Shown here piece by piece: positions 1 through 6,301 of a DNA stretch of 15,423 nt; within the stretch, counting starts at the first letter, position 1, and the number at the start of each line of letters is the position of its first letter. The DNA comes from CAZSGN01 sp964606415 (lineage in GTDB: Bacteria > Bacteroidota > Bacteroidia > Bacteroidales > JBBRXJ01). The DNA is taken from assembly GCA_964606415.1 (NCBI GenBank), contig CAZSGN010000035.1:1-15423 (forward strand), in the 5' to 3' direction. The translations under genes were made by a program, and so were the position numbers. The notes under the pieces were generated by a model. It searched no databases. It was given only the letters and a program-made list of their open reading frames with translations, and was not told the origin of the DNA.

Positions 1-1
1 A

Positions 2-40
2 AGATCTAACGAGAAGTTTCTGATTTCTATGAATGACTAA
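2..40 (+). CDS. Possible 3' end of an upstream gene (partial)
   Basis: One forward frame is open from base 2 to a TAA at 38-40 and reads RSNEKFLISMND. The only support is position: a strong terminator hairpin begins 28 bases after this stop, so some plus-strand gene must end just before it. The other two forward frames also stop early (TAA at 7-9, TGA at 21-23), so the frame is not certain. Nothing can be said about function. Confidence 0.25.
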   Translation, partial: RSNEKFLISMND

Positions 41-68
41 CAGAGATTACATATACGATGCTTATGCT

Positions 69-111
69 CCCTTGATCGTGTTTTCATGAAACGATCAAGG
101 GTGTTATTTTT
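69..111 (+). terminator. Rho-independent terminator of the gene upstream of the window
   Basis: A perfect 11-bp stem, CCCTTGATCGT (69-79) with ACGATCAAGGG (91-101), closes an 11-base loop and is followed by the T-rich tail TGTTATTTTT. This is a strong intrinsic terminator. It insulates nifJ from upstream transcription. Confidence 0.85.
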
Positions 112-137
112 ACAGGTTCTAAATTATTTTGAATCGC

Positions 138-188
138 TAAGTTTGTAAATGAAAGAGCATGTTTTTAAACTTTTTTATGTTACTTTTG
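138..188 (+). promoter_or_regulatory. Candidate nifJ promoter region with two TAnnTTTG boxes
   Basis: Two exact matches to the Bacteroidota -7 box TAnnTTTG lie upstream of nifJ: TAAGTTTG at 138-145 and TACTTTTG at 181-188. They would give leaders of about 90 and 45 bases. Neither has a clean TTG about 19-21 bases upstream; the first has TTC at 117-119. I therefore treat them as candidates only. No obvious regulator operator is visible. Confidence 0.4.
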
Positions 189-239
189 TCATGGACGTTT
201 GTAATTTAAAGTATTGAAAATCAATTAAATATAAAAAAG

Positions 240-3200
240 ATGAGTAAGAAGAATTTTATAACGTGTGATGGGAATTACGCTGCCTCACATATTGCTTATA
301 TGTTTAGCGAGGTTGCGGCTATTTATCCAATTACTCCTTCGTCAACAATGGCTGAATATATTGACCAATGGGCGGCTCATGGACGCAAAAATATATTTGG
401 TGATGAGGTCTGTGTAACTGAATTGCAATCAGAAGGAGGGGCTTCAGGAGCAGTCCATGGTTCTTTACAGGCGGGTGCTTTAACTTCTACATTTACTTCT
501 TCGCAGGGGTTATTGTTAATGATCCCAAATATGTATAAGATTGCTGGTGAATTATTGCCTGGTGTTTTTCATGTTAGTGCGCGTAGTGTAGCCTCACACG
601 CTTTATCTATTTTTGGTGATCATAGTGATGTTTATGCCACTCGTCAGACTGGTTTTGCTATGCTTGCAAGCGGCAGTATTCAGCAGATTATGGATCTGGC
701 TGGTGTTGCTCACCTGGCATCTATTAAAACAAGAGTTCCTTTCCTGCATTTCTTTGACGGGTTCCGTTCTTCTCATGAAATACAGAAAGTGGAAATCATG
801 GAGCAAGATGACCTTAAAAATATTATTGATATGGATGCGGTTCAGGCATTTAGAGACCGTGCTTTAAACCCGGAACATCCTGTTACCAGGGGGACTGCTC
901 AAAATCCTGATATTTTCTTCCAGGCAAAAGAAGCGGTTAATAAATTTTATGAGCCTGTTGCTGATATGGTTGAGCATTATATGCAGGAAGTGACTAAAAT
1001 AACGGGCCGCGAATATCATCCTTTTACTTATTATGGTGCCAAAGATGCTGAGAATGTCATTATTGCCATGGCGACAGTTACCGAAACAGCCAAAGAGGTT
1101 GTTGATTACCTAACGGCAAAAGGAGAAAAAGTGGGGTTAATTACTTGTCATCTTTATCGTCCTTTCTCTGAAAAATATTTCTTTAATGCATTGCCGGAAA
1201 CAGTTAAAAGAATTGCTGTTCTTGATCGGACAAAGGAGATTGGCTCTACAGGTGAACCACTTTATCTTGATGTTAAAGAGATGTTTTATGAAAAAGAGCA
1301 TAGGCCTTTGATCATTGGTGGTCGATATGGACTTAGTTCTAAAGATACAACACCGGCTCAGATTCTTGCAGTATTTGATAATCTTAAGATGAATGAGCCT
1401 AAAAATCACTTTACAGTTGGCATCAATGATGATGTGACATTCAAATCATTGCCGGTTGGTGATCCTATCGATGTGTCTCCCGATGATATATTTGAATGCA
1501 AATTTTATGGCATCGGTTCTGATGGAACGGTGGGCGCAAATAAAAATTCAATCAAAATTATTGGTGACACCACTGACAAATTTGCTCAGGGGTATTTCTC
1601 TTATGATTCGAAAAAATCTGGTGGAATTACTATTTCTCATCTTCGTTTTGGTGATTCAGAAATTCGATCTACTTATCTTGTAAGCAATCCTAATTTTGTT
1701 GCTTGCCATGTGCCTGCTTATCTGGATAAATATGATATGCTCGACGGGATTAAAGAAAATGGTATGTTTCTTATCAATAGTATATGGGATGTGGAAACAA
1801 CCAAGGAGAAATTGCCGGATAGCATGAAAAAAATCCTTGCTGAAAAGAATATTTCTACCTATATCATTAATGCGACTAAAATTGCAGGTGAGATCGGACT
1901 GGGTAATCGTACCAATACCATCATGCAGTCTGCTTTTTTCAAAATCACAGAGGTGATTCCATATGAGAAAGCGGTTGATTATATGAAAAAGGCCATTGTG
2001 AAAACGTTTGGCGCCAAAGGTGAAGATATTGTTAATATGAATCATGCCGCTATTGATAAAGGTGGCGAAAATATCACCCAAATTGATATACCTCAGGAAT
2101 GGAAAAATCTTAAACCTGAAAATGGTAAGATAGAAAATGATGTTCCTGATTTCGTTAAAAATGTTGTATTCCCGATCAATTCGCTTAAAGGGGATGACCT
2201 GCCTGTTAGTGCATTTGTAGGACGAGAGGATGGTTCTTTCCCGCAAGGAACTACTGCTTATGAGAAAAGGGGGATTGCGGTTGATGTTCCTGAGTGGATT
2301 CCTGAAAACTGTATTCAGTGTAATCAATGTGCTTATGTTTGCCCGCATGCTTGCATTAGGCCTTTCCTCCTTACAGATGAGGAAGCATCCAATGCACCTG
2401 GAGCAATCAAAACAGTACAGGGTAAAGCGCAAATTAAAGAATACCAGTTCGCTATTCAGGTTAGTCCGCTGGATTGTACCGGTTGTGGTAATTGTGTTGA
2501 TGTTTGTCCTTCTAAGGAAAAAGCATTGGTCATGGATACCCTGGATAGTCAAATGCCCCAGCAGGAAGTTTTTGATTATATGAATGAAAAAGTGGGGTAT
2601 AAGCAGGATAAAATTGATATTTCTAAAAACGTTAAAAACAGCCAGTTTGCACAGCCTTTGTTTGAATTTAGTGGTGCTTGTGCTGGTTGTGGTGAGACAC
2701 CTTATGTCAAACTTGTGACGCAATTATACGGTGACCGGATGATGATTGCCAATGCAACAGGATGTTCTTCTATTTATGGCGGCTCTGCTCCTGTTACTCC
2801 TTATTGTACAAACAAGGACGGCCATGGTCCTGCCTGGGCTAATTCTTTATTTGAAGATAATGCTGAGTATGGTTATGGAATGGCTGTTGGTGCCAGGAAA
2901 ATGCGTGAGCGTATTGCCTTGAAGATGAAGGATGCTATGTCCAATGGTGCTTCTAGTGAAATGAAAGAGGCTTTCCAAAACTGGCTTGATAATATGAATG
3001 ATGGTGAGGCTTCTAAAGAGGCATCTGCTAATGTTCTTCAGGTTCTTGAAAAAGACAGCAACAATAAAGTAGCTAAAGAGATTTTGCCACTTAAGCAATA
3101 TCTCATCAAAAAGTCTGTTTGGGCCTTTGGTGGTGATGGTTGGGCTTATGACATTGGTTTTGGCGGCCTCGATCATGTGTTGGCTTCGGGTGAAGATATC

Positions 3201-3767
3201 AATGTGCTGGTTATGGATACAGAAGTTTACTCTAATACAGGCGGTCAGTCTTCTAAAGCTACTGCTGTTGGTGCAGTTGCTAAATTTGCAGCTTCTGGTA
3301 AAAAGATCAAAAAGAAGGATCTTGGAATGATGGCAATGACTTATGGTTATGTATATGTCGCACAGGTTTCTATGGGAGCAAGTCAGAACCAGTTCCTTAA
3401 AGCACTTAAAGAAGCCGAAGAGTATCCCGGACCTTCAATGATTATTGCTTATGCACCTTGTATTAATCATGGGTTACGTCATGGTATGGGTAAAACACAG
3501 CTTGAAGAAAAACTGGCTGTTCAGTCTGGTTACTGGCATCTCTACCGATATAACCCGTTAATCGAACAAGAGGGTGATAATCCTTTCTTGCTTGATTCTA
3601 AAGAGCCGGAATGGGATAAATTTGATGATTTCCTTAATAGCGAAGTACGGTATACTTCTTTAAGAAAAACGTTCCCTGATGAGGCAGAGCGCTTATTTAA
3701 AATTGCCAAAGAAAATGCACAATGGCGATATAACAGCTATAAGCGGATGGAGGCATCTTATAAGTAA
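240..3767 (+). CDS. nifJ: Pyruvate:ferredoxin (flavodoxin) oxidoreductase
   Basis: A homodimeric cytoplasmic enzyme that oxidises pyruvate with coenzyme A to acetyl-CoA and CO2 and passes electrons to ferredoxin or flavodoxin. It is a central enzyme of anaerobic carbon metabolism. At 1175 residues it is the full single-chain form. The N-terminal part carries YPITPSS near residue 30 and the CoA and pyruvate domains. A two-cluster ferredoxin domain follows, with C691, C694, C697, C701 and C746, C749, C752, C756. The C-terminal thiamine diphosphate domain has the proximal-cluster cysteines C814, C817, C842 and C1074 and the GGDGWAYDIG motif. This spacing closely matches the Desulfovibrio africanus enzyme, so all three 4Fe-4S clusters and TPP should be present. 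The ATG follows an A-rich leader with no Shine-Dalgarno, as is usual for Bacteroidota. Terminators on both sides suggest a single-gene transcript. Confidence 0.97.
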   Translation: MSKKNFITCDGNYAASHIAYMFSEVAAIYPITPSSTMAEYIDQWAAHGRKNIFGDEVCVTELQSEGGASGAVHGSLQAGALTSTFTSSQGLLLMIPNMYKIAGELLPGVFHVSARSVASHALSIFGDHSDVYATRQTGFAMLASGSIQQIMDLAGVAHLASIKTRVPFLHFFDGFRSSHEIQKVEIMEQDDLKNIIDMDAVQAFRDRALNPEHPVTRGTAQNPDIFFQAKEAVNKFYEPVADMVEHYMQEVTKITGREYHPFTYYGAKDAENVIIAMATVTETAKEVVDYLTAKGEKVGLITCHLYRPFSEKYFFNALPETVKRIAVLDRTKEIGSTGEPLYLDVKEMFYEKEHRPLIIGGRYGLSSKDTTPAQILAVFDNLKMNEPKNHFTVGINDDVTFKSLPVGDPIDVSPDDIFECKFYGIGSDGTVGANKNSIKIIGDTTDKFAQGYFSYDSKKSGGITISHLRFGDSEIRSTYLVSNPNFVACHVPAYLDKYDMLDGIKENGMFLINSIWDVETTKEKLPDSMKKILAEKNISTYIINATKIAGEIGLGNRTNTIMQSAFFKITEVIPYEKAVDYMKKAIVKTFGAKGEDIVNMNHAAIDKGGENITQIDIPQEWKNLKPENGKIENDVPDFVKNVVFPINSLKGDDLPVSAFVGREDGSFPQGTTAYEKRGIAVDVPEWIPENCIQCNQCAYVCPHACIRPFLLTDEEASNAPGAIKTVQGKAQIKEYQFAIQVSPLDCTGCGNCVDVCPSKEKALVMDTLDSQMPQQEVFDYMNEKVGYKQDKIDISKNVKNSQFAQPLFEFSGACAGCGETPYVKLVTQLYGDRMMIANATGCSSIYGGSAPVTPYCTNKDGHGPAWANSLFEDNAEYGYGMAVGARKMRERIALKMKDAMSNGASSEMKEAFQNWLDNMNDGEASKEASANVLQVLEKDSNNKVAKEILPLKQYLIKKSVWAFGGDGWAYDIGFGGLDHVLASGEDINVLVMDTEVYSNTGGQSSKATAVGAVAKFAASGKKIKKKDLGMMAMTYGYVYVAQVSMGASQNQFLKALKEAEEYPGPSMIIAYAPCINHGLRHGMGKTQLEEKLAVQSGYWHLYRYNPLIEQEGDNPFLLDSKEPEWDKFDDFLNSEVRYTSLRKTFPDEAERLFKIAKENAQWRYNSYKRMEASYK

Positions 3768-3799
3768 TGATGATTTAATGGTGTTTCTATTTATATAAT

Positions 3800-3836
3800 A
3801 AAAAAGGTGGCTTATATAAGTCACCTTTTTTATTTT
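3800..3836 (+). terminator. Terminator after nifJ
   Basis: AAAAAAGGTG (3800-3809) pairs with CACCTTTTTT (3822-3831). The self-complementary CTTATATAAG in between extends the stem almost to the tip through one G-U pair, and a T-rich tail follows. The A-run before and T-run after could allow some activity in both directions. It separates nifJ from ruvX, which starts about 40 bases later. Confidence 0.85.
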
Positions 3837-3876
3837 TGTATTATATTTTTTATTTATAATTAATTTAAATAATTTT

Positions 3877-4296
3877 GTGAGTAGGATATTAAGCATTGAT
3901 TATGGTCAGAAAAGAGTTGGTATTGCTGTTACTGATATGATGCAGATGATAGCAGGGCCACTCCGGACGGTTCATGTTAAAGATATATGGATCTTTTTGG
4001 CTGAATATCTTAATACTGAAGAGGTCGAGAAAATTATTGTTGGCTATCCAACAAAAATGGATAATGAAGCATCCGGGGCGGTCCGGTTTATTAATCCTTT
4101 TGTTAAAAAGTTGAAAAAGGAATATCCAGCTATTGAGGTCATTCTGGTTGATGAAAGGTTTACCTCGCAAATGGCTATTCAGGCTATGATTGATGGTGGA
4201 ATGAAAAAGAAAGACAGACAGAATAAAGCCAATGTGGATAAAATAAGTGCGGCTATTATTTTACAGTCTTTCCTGGAGCAAAATAGTAACAGGTAA
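3877..4296 (+). CDS. ruvX: RuvX/YqgF family RNase H-fold nuclease (pre-16S rRNA processing)
   Basis: A small cytoplasmic nuclease of the YqgF family. The family is annotated as a putative Holliday junction resolvase, and in Escherichia coli it is linked to maturation of the 16S rRNA 5' end. The 139-residue length is normal. The three acidic residues of the RNase H-like site are present: D8 in SIDYGQKRVGIAV, E93 in VDERFTS, and D121 in VDKISAAIILQ. The start is GTG, chosen because MSRILSIDYG aligns directly with the family N-terminus and no earlier start fits. def follows after 27 bases, and this ruvX-def pair is a common arrangement in Bacteroidota (from memory). The spacer before the gene is almost pure A/T, with no reliable promoter call. 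Confidence 0.94.
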   Translation: MSRILSIDYGQKRVGIAVTDMMQMIAGPLRTVHVKDIWIFLAEYLNTEEVEKIIVGYPTKMDNEASGAVRFINPFVKKLKKEYPAIEVILVDERFTSQMAIQAMIDGGMKKKDRQNKANVDKISAAIILQSFLEQNSNR

Positions 4297-4323
4297 CATG
4301 AACAATTAAATTTTTTATAAAGA

Positions 4324-4878
4324 ATGATACTACCTATACATGTCTATGGGTCTCCTGTGTTGAGAAAAGTGGCGAAGCCACTGGAAGAAGATCCGGTAAA
4401 GGTTAATGAGTTGATTGATAACATGTTTGAGACCATGTATCATGCCGAGGGTTTAGGATTGGCGGGCCCCCAGGTTGGAATAAGTGAAAGGATTATTGTG
4501 ATTGATGCAACTTGTATGAAAGATGAATATCCTGAACTTGCCGACTTTAAAAAGGTTTTTATTAATCCTGTAAAAAAGGAAATAAAGGGGGAGGCGTATC
4601 TTTTTAATGAAGGATGTCTTAGTTTGCCTGGAATACGGGAAGATGTTGAAAGACAATCAGAATTTTGTATGGAATATCTTGATGAAGATTTAAACCCGCA
4701 TCGAGTTTGTTTTGATGGCATTAAAGCCAGAATCTTGATGCATGAATATGACCACCTCGAGGGTGTTTTGTTTGTGGATCATTTATCTTCTTTAAAAAGG
4801 AAAATGTTAAAAGGCCGACTGAACGCCCTGGTTAAAGGGAAAGGCCCTGCAGCTTATAAAACAGTTGTAAGCAAATAA
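4324..4878 (+). CDS. def: Peptide deformylase
   Basis: A cytoplasmic metalloenzyme that removes the formyl group from the initiator methionine of new proteins. All three signature motifs are present: GLGLAGPQ (residues 43-50), EGCLSLP with metal ligand C98, and HEYDH with ligands H140 and H144 and catalytic E141. Motif 1 has glycine where many family members have a second alanine (GLAAPQ), a minor variant. At 184 residues it is a normal length for the family. The last 50 bases of the gene (4829-4878) are repeated exactly on the far side of the N gap. That second copy is an assembly overlap, not a second gene end. Confidence 0.96.
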   Translation: MILPIHVYGSPVLRKVAKPLEEDPVKVNELIDNMFETMYHAEGLGLAGPQVGISERIIVIDATCMKDEYPELADFKKVFINPVKKEIKGEAYLFNEGCLSLPGIREDVERQSEFCMEYLDEDLNPHRVCFDGIKARILMHEYDHLEGVLFVDHLSSLKRKMLKGRLNALVKGKGPAAYKTVVSK

Positions 4879-4883
4879 AATAT
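4829..4883 (+). repeat. 55-bp direct repeat, left copy (contig end)
   Basis: These 55 bases, the 3' end of def plus five bases, recur without a mismatch at 4984-5038, immediately after the N run. Exact identity that ends at the gap on one side and starts at it on the other is the signature of two contigs overlapping by one k-mer. Confidence 0.97.
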
Positions 4884-4983
4884 NNNNNNNNNNNNNNNNN
4901 NNNNNNNNNNNNNNNNNNNNNNNNNNNNNNNNNNNNNNNNNNNNNNNNNNNNNNNNNNNNNNNNNNNNNNNNNNNNNNNNNNN
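4884..4983. other. Assembly gap of exactly 100 N
   Basis: A run of 100 N, the conventional placeholder for a scaffold gap of unknown size. Because its flanks are identical over 55 bp, the true gap is probably negative, meaning the contigs overlap. Collapsing the overlap leaves about 84 bp between the def stop and the stop of the minus-strand gene. The alternative is a real short duplication or an unresolved repeat between the copies. Confidence 0.98.
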
Positions 4984-5038
4984 TGGTTAAAGGGAAAGGC
5001 CCTGCAGCTTATAAAACAGTTGTAAGCAAATAAAATAT
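4984..5038 (+). repeat. 55-bp direct repeat, right copy (contig start)
   Basis: An exact copy of 4829-4883, starting at the first base after the gap. It carries the last codons and stop of def but no start, so it is not a gene. It should be merged with the left copy when counting features. Confidence 0.97.
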
Positions 5039-5058
5039 TTTTGTCCTTTTGAAAAGAG

Positions 5059-5098
5059 AAAAAAAACTGGAAATGTTTTTTGGTTTACAGCTTTTTTT
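5059..5098. terminator. Probable bidirectional terminator between convergent genes
   Basis: An A-run (5059-5066), CTG and AAA pair with TTT, CAG and a T-run (5092-5098) around a TGTTTTTTGG loop, with one mismatch and one bulged C. The stem has few GC pairs, but A-runs and T-runs on both sides suit termination of def on the plus strand and of the flavoprotein gene on the minus strand. Its position between two convergent stops supports this. Confidence 0.5.
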
Positions 5099-5117
5099 GA
5101 TCAAGAAAAAATATTTG

Positions 5118-6134
5118 TCAACGCAATGGATGCGAACGTAACACATCTTTTGATTGCCTCATAAGCATTTCGACATACTGAGCACGCTTATATATGAATG
5201 GATCGTTCAAGGTTTGATTGGATAATTTTCCTTTAAAGTCGTCTATTTTGCTGTACTTTTTCTTTGCCATCCATTGATCAAGGTCGGAAAGGATTTTCTT
5301 TAATACGGCAGGTTTGTTTTTATAGATGGTACTTACAACCTGAACACAATCAGCACCTGCCAGTAATGTTTTAATGACTTCTTCTGCACTGTAAATTCCA
5401 TTATTTGCACAAATGCTGCCTTTGATCTCTCCATAAAGAAGCCCGGCAAAGCGAAGAGCTAGCTTGTAATTATCTGCACCGCTAAGGTCAAATGCTACTT
5501 CATGTTCTTCTGTATCAATGTTAATGTCAGGTTGAAATAAGCGGTTGAAGATAACAACCCCATCTGCGCCGGCATTATCCAGGTTTTTGATCAGGTTTAG
5601 CGGGTTTGCATAAAATGGGCTTAATTTCACGCCAATGGGAATGTCAATGGCTTTTTTGAGTCTTTCTAATGTGTTTATTTGTTTTTTTTCAATTAGTGTG
5701 CTGTCAACTTCAAATTTTTTTGGTACAGCATAAAAGTTAACTTCAAGGGCATCAACACCTGTGTCGGCGATCTGCCTGGCCAAATCTTCCCATGATTCTT
5801 CATAAACAGCATTTAAACTTCCGATAACGGGTATGTTAACTGCTTCTTTAACTTTTTTTAGTTGCATTAGATGCTCTTTTGGCCCTGCGTCTTCCATGTG
5901 GGGGAATGGATCAATCATTTCAGCATGTCGTTCAGAAGCTTCATCCTGAACTTGTCCCATTTCAAGATTTTCAAGATGCAATTGTTCCTCAAAAAGAGAT
6001 TTGAAAACAATCGCAGCAGCACCTGCTTCTTCCAGTTCCTGCACGTTTTCAATCTTTTCTACCATGTTACTGGCACCGACAATAACCGGATTTTTTAACT
6101 CCAGGCCTATGTAATTGGTTTTTAAATCACTCAT
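5118..6134 (-). CDS. Dihydroorotate dehydrogenase-like FMN protein, orotate-site residues lost
   Basis: A 338-residue TIM-barrel flavoprotein of the dihydroorotate dehydrogenase superfamily, probably cytoplasmic. The FMN scaffold is kept: NPVIVGASN (residues 15-23), FKSL with K45, GVKLSPF with K170, N197, the NGIYSAEEV turn near 245, and a C-terminal GADCVQV phosphate-binding segment. The orotate site is not kept. The family NLSCPN motif reads NFYAVP at 133-138, so the catalytic Cys/Ser position is Ala136, and the NSMGLPN loop is absent around residues 66-82. It is therefore unlikely to be the pyrimidine enzyme PyrD. The true substrate is unknown. It lies convergent to ruvX-def and about 1.4 kb from nifJ. 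I recall such proteins near nifJ in other genomes, which would fit a redox role, but this is inference. The ATG at 6132-6134 fits the family N-terminus. Confidence 0.88.
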   Translation of the reverse strand: MSDLKTNYIGLELKNPVIVGASNMVEKIENVQELEEAGAAAIVFKSLFEEQLHLENLEMGQVQDEASERHAEMIDPFPHMEDAGPKEHLMQLKKVKEAVNIPVIGSLNAVYEESWEDLARQIADTGVDALEVNFYAVPKKFEVDSTLIEKKQINTLERLKKAIDIPIGVKLSPFYANPLNLIKNLDNAGADGVVIFNRLFQPDINIDTEEHEVAFDLSGADNYKLALRFAGLLYGEIKGSICANNGIYSAEEVIKTLLAGADCVQVVSTIYKNKPAVLKKILSDLDQWMAKKKYSKIDDFKGKLSNQTLNDPFIYKRAQYVEMLMRQSKDVLRSHPLR

Positions 6135-6231
6135 GTTCTTTTATGCTTTTTGTGTTTTTAATAGACGTTCAGGCTTGTAAATTTAAAAAAAACTTTGACC
6201 ACTCATCATCTTTTTACCCATTAATTTTTTT

Positions 6232-6261
6232 TTGTTTCTGCCATATATAAAATTAATTTTG
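6232..6261 (+). promoter_or_regulatory. comEC promoter (Bacteroidota -33/-7 type)
   Basis: TTG at 6232-6234 and TAATTTTG at 6254-6261 are separated by 19 bases. This matches the consensus TTG-(19-21)-TAnnTTTG of the primary sigma factor in Bacteroidota. Transcription should begin around 6266-6270. This is the best promoter match in the window, and it lies in the divergent spacer between the flavoprotein gene and comEC. No equivalent box was found on the minus strand for the flavoprotein gene. Confidence 0.65.
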
Positions 6262-6301
6262 AACAGTGATTTCTGTTTATAGAAATCTCCGAAACTTATC
6301 A

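Noticed and set aside
1656..2723. A 355-codon open frame on the minus strand
   Set aside because: It lies fully inside nifJ, antisense to the ferredoxin domain, and its product has low-complexity composition rich in Ile, Asn, Phe and Thr with no motif. It is a shadow of the conserved plus-strand gene.
3870..3877. TAATTTTG as the ruvX promoter box
   Set aside because: It overlaps the GTG start, so transcription would begin inside the coding region and remove the conserved SIDYG end. It is probably chance in A/T-rich sequence.
4829..5038. A genuine direct repeat or attachment-site duplication around an insertion
   Set aside because: The identity stops exactly at the N run on both sides and includes the def 3' end. 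A k-mer overlap between contigs explains it without any biology.
5118..6134. Calling the minus-strand flavoprotein pyrD
   Set aside because: The catalytic Cys/Ser position is Ala136 and the orotate-binding asparagine loop is missing, so the pyrimidine-synthesis name would be misleading.
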